From positions 1 to 32,990 of the forward strand of contig NZ_BCSQ01000042.1 in assembly GCF_001570945.1 (NCBI RefSeq): a stretch of 32,990 bases of DNA. Direction: 5' to 3'. This DNA is from Janibacter anophelis NBRC 107843. GTDB taxonomy: Bacteria; Actinomycetota; Actinomycetes; Actinomycetales; Dermatophilaceae. The stretch's first letter is position 1, and the number at the start of each line of letters is the position of its first letter. The position numbers and the translations under genes were made by a program. Under the pieces are notes generated by a model that saw only the letters and a program-made list of their open reading frames with translations, was not told the DNA's origin and ran no database searches. Positions 23,570 through 31,852 of this stretch are shown here, piece after piece.

Positions 23570-24607
23570 ATGGAGCGCACACGGGTGGCCGTCATGGGGG
23601 CCGGCAGCGTCGGGTGCTACCTCGGGGGGTGGCTGGCCGCCGCCGCGGACGTCACCCTCATCGGCCGCGCACCCCTCATCGACGCCATCGAGCGCGACGG
23701 GCTGACCGTCACCGACCTGCGCGGTCGCAGCCGCACGGCGCGGCCCGACGGGCTGACCCTGGCGACCGACGCCAGCGCCGTCGTCGGCGCCGACTACGTG
23801 CTGCTCACGACCAAGACGCTCGGCACGGCGATGGCCGTGCGCCAGGTCGCGCCCTACCTGCAGCACGACTCGATCGTCATCTCCTTCCAGAACGGCCTGC
23901 GCAACGCGACCCAGATCGACGAGGCGCTCGCGGCGGCCTTCCCCAGCCGGGCCTCCCGCCCGCTCGTGCTCTCGGGGATGGTGCCCTTCAACGTCGTACG
24001 CACCGGCGAGACCCGCTGGGAGCAGGCGACGAGCGGGCACCTGGCGGTCAAGGACCACCCGCGCGTCGACCCCTTCACCCGTGTCGCGCAGGGTGGCGGG
24101 CTGCGGGTCGAGGTCGAGCCCGACATGAAGGCGGTGCTCTTCGGCAAGCTGCTGCTCAACCTCAACAACGCGGTCAACGCGCTCACCGGGCAGCCGCTCG
24201 CGGTGCAGCTGCGCGACCGTGACTGCCGCGTCGTGCTCGCTGCCTGCCAAGACGAGTCCCTCGCGCTGGCCCGGCGGCTCGGGGTCTCGCCGGCCCGGCT
24301 GACACCCCTGCCCGCGGCGGCGATGCCGGCACTGCTGCGCTCCCCCACCCCGGTCTTCGCCAACCTCGCCCGGGCGTCCCTCAAGGTGTCGCCGACCGCC
24401 CGCTCGTCGATGGCCGACGACCTCGACGCGGGGCGATCGACCGAGATCGACGAGCTGCAGGGCGCGATCGTCCACCTCGCCCGGGACCACGGGGTCCAGA
24501 CCCCGGTGTGCGCCCGGATCGTCGAGCTCGTCCGCGAGGCCGAGCGCTCCGGCCCGGACCGGCACCGCTGGACCGGCGTGCAGCTGCGTCGCGCGGTGGG
24601 CCTGTGA
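23570..24607 (+). CDS. 2-dehydropantoate 2-reductase family protein (PanE/ApbA-like)
   Basis: A 345-residue NADPH-dependent ketopantoate-reductase-type enzyme. Ketopantoate to pantoate is the family reaction in pantothenate/CoA synthesis, though paralogues with other substrates are common. ATG 23570 has GGGGAG 3 nt upstream. The Rossmann loop is V-M-G-A-G-S-V-G at residues 8-15. Further motifs are VLLTTKTLGT, ISFQNGLRN, and the C-terminal helix FGKLLLNLNNAVNALTGQPL, which carries the expected catalytic Lys and substrate Asn. It heads a coupled string of four genes: its TGA overlaps the GTG of the BioD-like gene. Confidence 0.88.
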   Translation: MERTRVAVMGAGSVGCYLGGWLAAAADVTLIGRAPLIDAIERDGLTVTDLRGRSRTARPDGLTLATDASAVVGADYVLLTTKTLGTAMAVRQVAPYLQHDSIVISFQNGLRNATQIDEALAAAFPSRASRPLVLSGMVPFNVVRTGETRWEQATSGHLAVKDHPRVDPFTRVAQGGGLRVEVEPDMKAVLFGKLLLNLNNAVNALTGQPLAVQLRDRDCRVVLAACQDESLALARRLGVSPARLTPLPAAAMPALLRSPTPVFANLARASLKVSPTARSSMADDLDAGRSTEIDELQGAIVHLARDHGVQTPVCARIVELVREAERSGPDRHRWTGVQLRRAVGL

Positions 24608-25170
24608 GCACGCTCGCCGAGCTGTCGCTGCCGCGTGCCGTCGTGGTCATCGACACCGACCGCGCTGACGCCGCCCTCGCCGCGAGCGCCCTCGTCGCGG
24701 CCCTCGCGGAGACAGGCACCGCCGTCGGATCGCTGCGCCTCGGCGACGAGGGGCCGGTTGCCCGGCAGGCCCTGAGCGCCGCCGGCGGTGACCACGACGT
24801 GCTCGTCGCGCACGCTCCCGGGGGGCTGCTCGTGCCGCTCGACGCCCGGGGCGGGACGCTCGCGGACGTGGGCACCTCCCTTCGCTACAAGGGGGTCTCG
24901 ACCGGCGCCGTCCTCGTCAGCTCGGGCGGTGACACGGCGTCCAACGCCCTCGCTCTGACGGCCGAGGCGCTCGCCCGACGCGAGCTGCCGGTCATCGGCG
25001 TGGTCCTCGTCCTCGCCGACGGACCAGGGGTCCCGGCGCTCGACCGGCTGGTCACCGCGGCCGGCGCGCCCGTACTCGCGGTGCTGTCGGCCGATGCAGA
25101 CCCGACGTCGCCGGGCTCACAGGGTGCTCCCGGTTTTTTCCCCGAGACGTGGGGGACGATGGCCCCATGA
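24604..25170 (+). CDS. BioD-like (dethiobiotin synthetase fold) protein lacking the P-loop
   Basis: A 188-residue protein resembling the dethiobiotin-synthetase-like P-loop fold. HAPGGLLVPLDARGGTLADV matches the BioD GAGG-LLVPL segment, and NALALTAEALARRELPVIGV matches the following helix-strand. The N-terminus should be GTDTGVGKT-like, but reads VVIDTDRADAALAASALVAA, so the phosphate-binding Gly/Lys/Thr residues are absent. It is therefore unlikely to bind ATP in the normal way and may be a regulatory or structural relative. GTG 24604 overlaps the PanE stop, and its own stop overlaps the phosphatase ATG. It cannot be called bioD with confidence. Confidence 0.65.
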   Translation: MSTLAELSLPRAVVVIDTDRADAALAASALVAALAETGTAVGSLRLGDEGPVARQALSAAGGDHDVLVAHAPGGLLVPLDARGGTLADVGTSLRYKGVSTGAVLVSSGGDTASNALALTAEALARRELPVIGVVLVLADGPGVPALDRLVTAAGAPVLAVLSADADPTSPGSQGAPGFFPETWGTMAP

Positions 25171-25673
25171 CGTACCGGATCACGGTGGTGTGCACCGGCA
25201 ACATCTGCCGCTCGCCGATGGCCGAATGGGTCCTGCGCGAACGCTTCGACGCCGCCGGGCTGGGCGAGCAGGTCGAGATCGACTCCGCCGGAACGACGGC
25301 TTGGGAGGAGGGCAACCCCGCCGACGAGCGCACGGTCGCCGCGATGCAGCGTCACGGCCACACCGGCGACTACACGGTGCACCGGGCCCGGGTCTTCGAC
25401 AAGCGGTGGTTCGACGACCGCGACCTCGTGCTCGCCGCCGACCACGGGCACTACACGGTGCTGCGGCGTCTGGCCGGTGTCTCCGAGGCCAAGGACCGCA
25501 TCCGGATGATTCGATCCTTCGACCCCTCCGGCCTCAAGGGTGACGCCCTGTCGATCGATGACCCCTGGTACGGCGACGAAGGCTCCTTCGACCAGACCTA
25601 CGACGAGATCACCGCGGCCGCCGACGGCATCGTCGAGTACGTGCGCGGCCGGCTCGACGGGACCGACGCGTGA
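25167..25673 (+). CDS. Low-molecular-weight protein-tyrosine phosphatase
   Basis: A 168-residue phosphatase that removes phosphate from protein tyrosines (or related phosphoesters) through a cysteine intermediate. ATG 25167 overlaps the previous stop (ATGA). The phosphate loop VVCTGNICRSPMAEW carries the CX5RS motif near residues 9-16. The general-acid loop is DDPWYGDEGSFDQTYDEI, with the Asp-Pro and Tyr residues of the family. Length is typical. In actinobacteria such enzymes act on capsule or wall kinases, but no kinase is adjacent. Its stop overlaps the next GTG. Confidence 0.94.
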   Translation: MTYRITVVCTGNICRSPMAEWVLRERFDAAGLGEQVEIDSAGTTAWEEGNPADERTVAAMQRHGHTGDYTVHRARVFDKRWFDDRDLVLAADHGHYTVLRRLAGVSEAKDRIRMIRSFDPSGLKGDALSIDDPWYGDEGSFDQTYDEITAAADGIVEYVRGRLDGTDA

Positions 25674-26350
25674 GGCGTGTCTGCCTGGCCGCCGCTGCAG
25701 CGGCCCTCGCCCTCGCCGGATGCACCGATGCTGCACCCGGCTCCGACGACACCACGTCGTCCACGTCGTCCTCGTCGCCCGCGTCGACGCCGGACACGGC
25801 GGCCACCTCCTCGGGCAGTTCGACCGCGCCGAGCAGCACAGGGACATCGAGCACGAGTCCGTCCCCGAGCACGAGCAGCGCGGCGGCCGCGTCCACGAGC
25901 ACATCGGCACGCGACGCGGACACGCCGTCCGTCGACTGCTCGGTCGTCACCCCCACGATGCTCAAGCAGTGGGCGGGCGTGAGCCCTGACGTGATGTCGG
26001 CCCAGGGCACCTGCCTCGTGGACCTGTCCAAGGAGAGCGACTCGGACGACCTCGACGACATCGAGTCGATCCGTGCCCACTGGGGCTTCCTGCCGACCGG
26101 CGGGACCGTCGAGGACTTCCTGCGCCAGGCGTGGGGCGCCGACGTGCCCGCGCCGACGCAACTCGCCGACGGCACCTCGGCCTATGTCCTGGACGACGTC
26201 TCCGATGGCGCCTACGAGGTCGCACTCGTCCTCGTCGAGCTCGACGACGACCGCATCCTGCGGATCGAGGTCGACCAGTTCCTCGGCAAGCGCACCCAGG
26301 ACGAGGTCACGACCATCGCCACGAGCATCGCGCAGGCCTACACCTCCTGA
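25670..26350 (+). CDS. Lipoprotein with Ser/Thr-rich spacer
   Basis: A 226-residue exported lipoprotein. GTG 25670 overlaps the phosphatase stop. The signal ends in lipobox L-A-G-C18. Residues about 27-82 are almost only Ser, Thr, Ala and Pro, a likely wall-spanning, possibly glycosylated spacer. The folded part (about 84-226) begins VDCSVVTPTMLKQWAG, has a second Cys in AQGTCLVDL, and recalls the two-cysteine DUF3558-type lipoproteins of actinobacteria, though I cannot confirm that. It is the last gene of the coupled string; a strong hairpin follows. Confidence 0.82.
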   Translation: MRRVCLAAAAAALALAGCTDAAPGSDDTTSSTSSSSPASTPDTAATSSGSSTAPSSTGTSSTSPSPSTSSAAAASTSTSARDADTPSVDCSVVTPTMLKQWAGVSPDVMSAQGTCLVDLSKESDSDDLDDIESIRAHWGFLPTGGTVEDFLRQAWGADVPAPTQLADGTSAYVLDDVSDGAYEVALVLVELDDDRILRIEVDQFLGKRTQDEVTTIATSIAQAYTS

Positions 26351-26368
26351 CCCGCACCCGCACGGGCA

Positions 26369-26398
26369 AGGGCCGCGACCCCACCGGGTCGCGGCCCT
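26369..26398 (+). terminator. 13-bp hairpin terminator
   Basis: AGGGCCGCGACCC (26369-26381) and GGGTCGCGGCCCT (26386-26398) pair perfectly with loop CACC. It starts 18 nt after the lipoprotein stop and ends the panE-like string. Confidence 0.85.
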
Positions 26399-26419
26399 GC
26401 CTCGTGACGAAGGGGGGAA

Positions 26420-26581
26420 TCAGGCCCCGTTGGTCGCGGTGAGACCCGCCTCCTGCGAGCAGACCGGCCAGGCGCCCGGGCCGCACCCTCTGCGCGATCT
26501 CGACCTGCTGGGCCGTGGTCGCCTGGTCACCCCCAGCGGACCGGCTGCCGGGCCGTCGCCACCGTAAGCACGACGGGGGCA
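26420..26581 (-). pseudogene. Remnant of the 3' end of an Rpf-type (transglycosylase-like) gene
   Basis: Read on the minus strand, three pieces in different frames together resemble the end of an actinobacterial resuscitation-promoting-factor catalytic domain. AYGGDGPAAG is at about 26540-26569, DQATTAQQVEIAQRV at 26484-26528, and GPGAWPVCSQEAGLTATNGA then stop at 26420-26482. Real Rpf domains end in the same order (AYGG, then QA--EQQI-VAERV, then G-GAWPVC). At least two frameshifts separate the pieces. No catalytic N-terminal half is found upstream on that strand (26582-26691). So this is a truncated, decayed relic and not a gene. Confidence 0.65.
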
Positions 26582-26611
26582 GAGATCTCACATCGAGAAC
26601 GGTCGAAGGTG

Positions 26612-26633
26612 GGGCCCGCCCCTTCGGGCCCCT
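26612..26633. terminator. 8-bp hairpin before purB
   Basis: GGGGCCCG (26612-26619) and CGGGCCCC (26626-26633) pair around CCCCTT. It lies about 60 nt before purB; it could end leftover transcription or be part of the purB leader. It has no feature of a purine riboswitch. Confidence 0.4.
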
Positions 26634-26691
26634 CATGTCACGGGCTCGGACGGCGACGTCACCTCCCTTCGCCTGATGGGAGGATGTGCCC

Positions 26692-28101
26692 ATGCAGAGC
26701 CTCGCTGACGCCACGCCCCAGATCGCCCTCGGCGCGCTCGACGGTCGCTACCGTCCCGCCGTCTCGCCGCTCATCGACCACCTGAGCGAGCCCGCGCTCA
26801 ATCGGATGCGCGTGCACGTCGAGGTCGAGTGGCTCATCCACCTGACGACCCAGCAGGTCGTGCCGGGCGTGCGGACACTGACCGAGGACGAGCAGGCGGC
26901 ACTGCGACAGGTCGTCGCGGACTTCGGCCCGGACGAGATCGCCGAGCTCGCCGCGACCGAAAAGGTCACCCAGCACGACGTCAAGGCCGTCGAGTACTTC
27001 CTCAAGGAGCGCCTGCGCAAGATCGCGCCGGCGCCGGAGGACGCGGGGCTGTCGGAGCTGATCCACTTCTGCTGCACGAGCGAGGACATCAACAACCTCG
27101 CCTACGCCCTCATGGTGCAGGGCGCCGTCGAGGAGGTCTGGCTGCCGCGTGCCGACGCTCTGGCCGAGGCCGTCGGCACGATGGCCGACGAGCTGCGCGA
27201 GGTGCCGCTGCTCGCGCACACGCACGGCCAACCGGCGACGCCGACGACGATGGGCAAGGAGCTCGCCGTCCTCGCGCACCGCCTGATGCGCCAGCTGCGA
27301 CGGATTCAGGGCGACGAGTACCTCGGCAAGATCAACGGCGCGACGGGCACCTTCGGTGCGCACCTGGCCGCGGTGCCGGAGGCCGACTGGGTGGAGGTCT
27401 CGCGGACCTTTGTCGAGGGGCTGGGCCTGACGTGGAACCCGCTCACCACGCAGATCGAGTCGCACGACTGGCAGGCCGAGATCTACGCCGACATCGCGCG
27501 GTTCAACCGCGTGCTGCACAACCTGTGCACCGACGTGTGGACCTACATCTCCATGGGCTACTTCGCCCAGGTGCGCGGTCAGGGCACGGTCGGCTCCAGC
27601 ACCATGCCGCACAAGGTCAACCCGATCCGCTTCGAAAACGCGGAGGCCAACCTCGAGGTGAGCAACGCCCTCCTCGACGTGCTGGCCTCGACGCTGGTCA
27701 CCTCGCGCCTGCAGCGCGACCTCACTGACAGCTCGATGCAGCGCAACATCGGCACCGCGCTCGGCCACTCGCTGCTCGCGATCGACAACGTGGGCCGCGG
27801 CCTGGCCGGTCTCGACGCCGTGCCGGAGGCGATGGCCGCCGACCTCGACGCCAACTGGGAGGTGCTCGGCGAGCCGATCCAGTCGGTCATGCGGGCGCTC
27901 GGCGCCCAGGGCGTCGAGGGCATGGACGAGCCGTACGAGCGGCTCAAGGAGCTGACGCGCGGTCGGCGCATCGGCCAGCCGGAGCTCGTCGAGTTCGTCC
28001 GCGGGCTCGACCTGCCGGCGGAGGTCGAGGAGCGGGTCGCCGCGATGACCCCGTCGACGTACATCGGTATCGCCCCGCAGCTGGTCGACCTGCTCGACTG
28101 A
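26692..28101 (+). CDS. purB: Adenylosuccinate lyase
   Basis: A 469-residue cytoplasmic enzyme of purine synthesis. It releases fumarate from SAICAR and from adenylosuccinate. ATG 26692 has GGGAGG 8 nt upstream (GTG 26686 is closer to it and less likely). The fumarase/aspartase signature is GSSTMPHKVNPIRFEN near residues 301-316. LDGRYRPAVSPL, THGQPATPTTMGKE and NHDVKAVEYFLKE-like TQHDVKAVEYFLKE match the Escherichia coli type of PurB rather than the Bacillus type with PHKRNP. Length is that of the E. coli type. It is a single gene; the following 230 bp are non-coding. Confidence 0.96.
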   Translation: MQSLADATPQIALGALDGRYRPAVSPLIDHLSEPALNRMRVHVEVEWLIHLTTQQVVPGVRTLTEDEQAALRQVVADFGPDEIAELAATEKVTQHDVKAVEYFLKERLRKIAPAPEDAGLSELIHFCCTSEDINNLAYALMVQGAVEEVWLPRADALAEAVGTMADELREVPLLAHTHGQPATPTTMGKELAVLAHRLMRQLRRIQGDEYLGKINGATGTFGAHLAAVPEADWVEVSRTFVEGLGLTWNPLTTQIESHDWQAEIYADIARFNRVLHNLCTDVWTYISMGYFAQVRGQGTVGSSTMPHKVNPIRFENAEANLEVSNALLDVLASTLVTSRLQRDLTDSSMQRNIGTALGHSLLAIDNVGRGLAGLDAVPEAMAADLDANWEVLGEPIQSVMRALGAQGVEGMDEPYERLKELTRGRRIGQPELVEFVRGLDLPAEVEERVAAMTPSTYIGIAPQLVDLLD

Positions 28102-28331
28102 CGCCTCCGCCACCGTCCGCCCCGCGGTCGAGGTATCCCCGGTGGAGGTAGCAGCGGCGCTTGTGGAGGGTCGCAGTTGCCTCGACCGAGTGGTCGAGCA
28201 CGACCGGGGCGAAGGGGGCACACCACCCACCAGCAAGGCCCGCGCGGGTCGAGGTACCAGCGGCCCTAGCGGAGGGTCGTCCCTACCTCCACCCGTTCGA
28301 AGGGGGGCAGCCCTCTCACCTCGAAGGAGCC
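28102..28331. repeat. Intergenic stretch with degenerate GGTCGAGGTA repeats
   Basis: No gene is apparent between the convergent purB and MMPL genes. Two related blocks, starting GGTCGAGGTATCC (28128) and GGTCGAGGTACCAGC (28246), both continue with GCGG-C-CT--(T/C)GGAGGGTCG. Inverted relatives (TGCCTCGACC and CCTACCTCCACC) allow hairpins. Two CGAAGGGGG copies (28210 and 28298) are present. It looks like decayed short palindromes and may serve as a two-way transcription end. Confidence 0.5.
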
Positions 28332-30488
28332 TCAGCCCTCCCGCGTCGACGCACGTGCGACTGCGGCCTCGTCGTCGACGACCGCACCCTCGTCCGGCGC
28401 CATCGCCCCTGCCCATGGCCACCAGATGCGGTTGCCCAGGTCGGCGGCGATGGCCGGCACGAGGATCGAGCGGGTGACGATCGTGTCGAGCAGCACGCCG
28501 AAGGCGACGATGAAGGCGATCTGCGCGAGGAAGAGCAGCGGGATCACCCACAGCGCGCTGAAGGTCGCGGCGAGCACGACTCCGGCGCTCGTGATGACGC
28601 CACCGGTGACCGCAACCGCTCGCTTGATGCCCTGCCGCGTGCCCACCTGGAGCGACTCCTCCCTTGCCCGCGTCATGAGGAAGATCGAGTAGTCCACCGC
28701 GAGTGCGACGAGGAAGACGAAGCCGAGCACCGGCGTCGACGGGTCCGCCCCCGGCTGGTCGAGCACCTGGGTGAAGAGCACCGCCGAGACCCCGAGCGTC
28801 GCGGCGAAGGTCAGCACGTTGACCAGTACGAGCAGCACGGCCGCCGCGATCGAGCGCAGCAGCGCGATGAGGATGACCGTGACGACGAGCAGGATCGCCG
28901 GCACGACGACGCGGTAGTCACGCGTGCTCGCCTCGTCGGTGTCCACCGCGGTGGCCGTGGTGCCGCCGACGAGGATCTCGCTGTCGACCGCGTGCAGCTC
29001 GTCGCGCAGGTCGCGCACGACCTCGCGCGCCTCCTCCGACTCCGACCCCACGGTCAGCGTCGCCGAGAGCAGCGTCGACCCGGACCCGCTCGTCGACTCC
29101 TGCTGCTCGACACGCTCCGCGACGTCGGAGTGGCCCGTGAGCACTCCCTTCGCCTCATCGACCGAGGCGTCGGGCACGACGACCTGCACGGGTTGCTGGT
29201 CGCCGCCGTCGAAGTGCCGGTCGAGCACCCCCTGGCCGTCGACCGACTCGACCTGGGTCGTGAAGAACTGCGCCTGCGTGATGCCCGAGGTCGGGAAGGT
29301 CACGGCCGCCGCGGCCGCGACGACGAGCACCGCCGTCGTCACGATCCAGGTCAGGCGCGGGCGGGCCGTGACCCGCTCCGCGACCGCGGACCACAGCCGG
29401 TGCCGCGGCTGGGTGCCGCGCTTGGGGATCGCCGGCCAGAAGGCAGCCCGGCCGAGCAGGGCGAGCGCCGCGGGCAGCAGGGTGAGGGCGGCGACCATCG
29501 CGCCGAGGATGCCGAGGGCACCGACCGGCCCGAGGCCGGAGATGTTGCCCAGGTCCGACAGCAGCAGGCAGAGCAGGCCGGCGATGACCGTGCCGCCACT
29601 CGCCACGACCGGGCCGAGGGTCTGACGCCACGCCACCTTGAGAGCGGGCAGGGGGTCGCTCGAGTGCAGCTCCTCGCGGTAGCGCGCGACGAGCAGCAGC
29701 GCGTAGTCGGTCGCGGCCCCGACGACGAGGATGAAGAGGATGCCCTGGCTCTGCCCGGACAGCTGGATCCACTCCGCCTTCGCCATCGGGTAGATGACCA
29801 AGGCCGCGGCGGCCAGCCCGAAGATGCTCGTGAGGAGCACGACGAAGGGGAGCACCGGGCTGCGGTAGACGATGAGCAGGATGACGAGGACGACCGCGAG
29901 CGCCACGAGGAGCAGCAGCCCGTCGATGCCGGCGAAGGCCTCGCCGAGGTCGGCGGTGAACCCGGCCGGGCCGGTGACGTAGGCGGTCGCGCCAGCGACG
30001 TCCGGCCCGAGGCCCGCGCGCAGGTCCGTCACGAGCAGCTCGGAGATCGCGGTCTCGTCCACGGTCTCCCCCACGGCCTGCGCGTCGAGGCTGAGCACGG
30101 CGATCGCGGCCTGCCCGTCCTCGGACGGGATGACCGGGATCTGCGGCGCGGTCAGGTAGTCCCCCACCGTGCCGGGCACGTCCTGCACCTGCTCCTGCGG
30201 CAGCTGCTTGGCCCAGGTCTGCAGCTCACCGATCGCCTGCCGGTCGAGGTCGCCGTCGGACTCGACGGCGACGATGAGCGGCAGGGTCGCGTCGGCGTTG
30301 AAGTCGTCCAGCTGCTCGGCGACCCGCGTCGACTCCGCGCTCTGGGGCAGGAAGCTCGCCTGGTCGTTGTCCTGCACGCTCGTGAGCTGACCGACGAGCG
30401 GACCGCCGATGCCGGCGATCACGAACCACAGGAGGATCACGACTCCCGCGAGCACCCGCACGACAGTGGACGATCCGGTGAGCCTCAT
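28332..30488 (-). CDS. MMPL/RND-family transporter (second)
   Basis: A 718-residue membrane exporter of the MMPL family. The start at 30488 gives MRLTGSSTVVRVLAGVVILL, a typical first helix. The two halves each have an outside domain and a helix bundle: first-half helix 4 region VVGAATDYALLLVARYREEL, second-half VFLVALAVDYSIFLMTRAREE. Both have the D-Y proton-relay motif. It is only distantly like the 20676-22979 protein and has shorter outside domains. It lies 53 bp downstream of the SGNH hydrolase gene on the same strand, so a two-gene operon is possible. The cargo is unknown; a lipid-type product would suit both genes. Confidence 0.92.
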   Translation of the reverse strand: MRLTGSSTVVRVLAGVVILLWFVIAGIGGPLVGQLTSVQDNDQASFLPQSAESTRVAEQLDDFNADATLPLIVAVESDGDLDRQAIGELQTWAKQLPQEQVQDVPGTVGDYLTAPQIPVIPSEDGQAAIAVLSLDAQAVGETVDETAISELLVTDLRAGLGPDVAGATAYVTGPAGFTADLGEAFAGIDGLLLLVALAVVLVILLIVYRSPVLPFVVLLTSIFGLAAAALVIYPMAKAEWIQLSGQSQGILFILVVGAATDYALLLVARYREELHSSDPLPALKVAWRQTLGPVVASGGTVIAGLLCLLLSDLGNISGLGPVGALGILGAMVAALTLLPAALALLGRAAFWPAIPKRGTQPRHRLWSAVAERVTARPRLTWIVTTAVLVVAAAAAVTFPTSGITQAQFFTTQVESVDGQGVLDRHFDGGDQQPVQVVVPDASVDEAKGVLTGHSDVAERVEQQESTSGSGSTLLSATLTVGSESEEAREVVRDLRDELHAVDSEILVGGTTATAVDTDEASTRDYRVVVPAILLVVTVILIALLRSIAAAVLLVLVNVLTFAATLGVSAVLFTQVLDQPGADPSTPVLGFVFLVALAVDYSIFLMTRAREESLQVGTRQGIKRAVAVTGGVITSAGVVLAATFSALWVIPLLFLAQIAFIVAFGVLLDTIVTRSILVPAIAADLGNRIWWPWAGAMAPDEGAVVDDEAAVARASTREG

Positions 30489-30541
30489 GAGTGGACGCTA
30501 CCCCGGAGTCACCCCATCAACCGAGTGCCACGAGGGGGGGA

Positions 30542-31627
30542 TCAGCGCGCCGCGTCGATGACCGCCTCCGCGGTCGCGGCGTAGCCCTCCTGCGTCGGGT
30601 GCACCCACTCCGGCAGCTGCCGTCCGGGCGCGAGGACCGGCACGAGCCAGGCCTGCGAGTTGTCGGGCGTCGTGCTCGGGTCGAGGCCGTGCGTCAGGCC
30701 GTCCCATGCGGGCTTGACGTCGACGAAGGTGTACCCGTGCGGGCCGGTGTCGGCGGCGTCGAGCTCGGCGACTCCCTTCGCCTGCAGCTCATCCCCGCGC
30801 GCCTGCATGGCGAAGAGCGCCGCCCCCGCGTCATAGGTCGGCGCGGCCTCGGGGATCGAGTAGCTCGCCGTGTTGAGCAGGTTGGGGTAGCCGACGAGGT
30901 GGACCTCGGCGTTGCCGCGCGAGCGGTCGTGGATCGCCTGCAGCGCTGCGGCGGTCCGGTCCCGCAGGTCCGGCAGCGCGGCGTCGGCCGCGGCGATCGT
31001 GCTCTCGCAGCCGGTGGCCGAGCGCAGCACCATGCACTGAAGCACGATGCCGCTGAAGTTCACGTCGTTGCCGCCGATCGTCAGGAAGACGGCGTCGGTC
31101 TCCTGGGTGACCGCGTCGATCTGCGGCGCCGCGGTCAGCTGGCACGAGACGGTGGCGGTGAGCTCCACGTTCCCTGAGGTCGCGGCGGTGGTCTCCCCCA
31201 CGAAGCTCATCTCCCACGACAGGTCCGGCTGCGTCGTCTCGCCGCACAGCTGGTCCGCCTTCGCCCGGCGCAGCCACTTGTCCTGCTGGACCTGCGCGTT
31301 GCCCGCGACCCGATAGGTGGCGGTCCGCGTGGTGGGGGCCCCGAGCTGACGGGGCTGGGTGAGGTCGGCGACCCGGCCACCGCTGCACGCGGCGTTCACG
31401 TGCTCCGCACCGTCGTGCTCGGCGACGAGGGCGCCGTAGGTGTCCGGCGAGCGCCAGCACGTCGTCTCGGTGTAGGTGCCCGCGCCGTTGCCCGCGGTGT
31501 AGGAGTCCCCGAGGCTCACGTACTGGAGCGGCGGCGCCGAGGTCGCGGGTGGGGCGGTCAGCCCCACCCCGGCCGCGACGGCGGCCACGGCGGTGGCGAT
31601 GGACAGACGGCGGCGACGTGCGCGCAT
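30542..31627 (-). CDS. Secreted SGNH/GDSL-family hydrolase
   Basis: A 361-residue exported esterase/lipase. Start 31627 has GGGAGG 7 nt upstream in its own direction; the frame is open further upstream but non-coding in look. Residues 1 to about 31 are a signal peptide (RARRRRL, hydrophobic, ATSA). Block I is YVSLGDSYTAGNGAG with the catalytic Ser. Block III is TIGGNDVNFSG. The C-terminal EWVHPTQEGY supplies the catalytic His (HPT in place of Asp-x-x-His). Six or more cysteines suggest disulfides, as in secreted Streptomyces-type lipases. Probably first gene of a unit with the MMPL transporter. Confidence 0.93.
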   Translation of the reverse strand: MRARRRRLSIATAVAAVAAGVGLTAPPATSAPPLQYVSLGDSYTAGNGAGTYTETTCWRSPDTYGALVAEHDGAEHVNAACSGGRVADLTQPRQLGAPTTRTATYRVAGNAQVQQDKWLRRAKADQLCGETTQPDLSWEMSFVGETTAATSGNVELTATVSCQLTAAPQIDAVTQETDAVFLTIGGNDVNFSGIVLQCMVLRSATGCESTIAAADAALPDLRDRTAAALQAIHDRSRGNAEVHLVGYPNLLNTASYSIPEAAPTYDAGAALFAMQARGDELQAKGVAELDAADTGPHGYTFVDVKPAWDGLTHGLDPSTTPDNSQAWLVPVLAPGRQLPEWVHPTQEGYAATAEAVIDAAR

Positions 31628-31697
31628 GGCTTCCCTCCCGTGCCGCTCTCCGTCGAGCGGCGTATCGGTCGAGGCTAGTCCTCGGGCGACGCCCGCG

Positions 31698-31727
31698 GGG
31701 ACGAAGGGGGTCATCTCCCTTCGTCCC
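31698..31727. repeat. CGAAGGG inverted repeat upstream of the hydrolase gene
   Basis: GGGACGAAGGG (31698-31708) and CCCTTCGTCCC (31717-31727) are perfect 11-bp arms with an 8-nt loop. It lies in the divergent region between the hydrolase gene and the prepilin peptidase gene, so here it is not at a gene end. It could be in the 5' leader of either. Confidence 0.75.
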
Positions 31728-31852
31728 AATGCCGTGATCACCGCATGGCAGTGACCAGAGCCAGGGCGCTCGCGCCCCATCCGGCGGCGCTCGGGTGGAC
31801 CCACTCGTAGTACGACGTCCTGGTCCTCGCCGCTCTCGGCGCCGCCGTCGGC

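Noticed and set aside
19638-23582. Very long open frame on the minus strand (over 1300 codons)
   Set aside because: It runs opposite well-supported TetR and MMPL genes; the translation is charged, low-complexity and without domains, as expected of the antisense of a high-GC gene.
26612-26633. Purine riboswitch before purB
   Set aside because: Only one short stem is seen; the three-way junction and conserved loops of purine aptamers are absent.
26307-26714. Intact minus-strand gene covering the Rpf-like segment
   Set aside because: The longest frame includes only the QATTAQQ piece; the neighbouring conserved pieces are in other frames, so a decayed relic is the better reading.
28161-30584. 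Long plus-strand frame opposite the second MMPL gene
   Set aside because: Its translation is Arg/Asp/His-rich without domains, while the minus strand encodes a clear MMPL protein.
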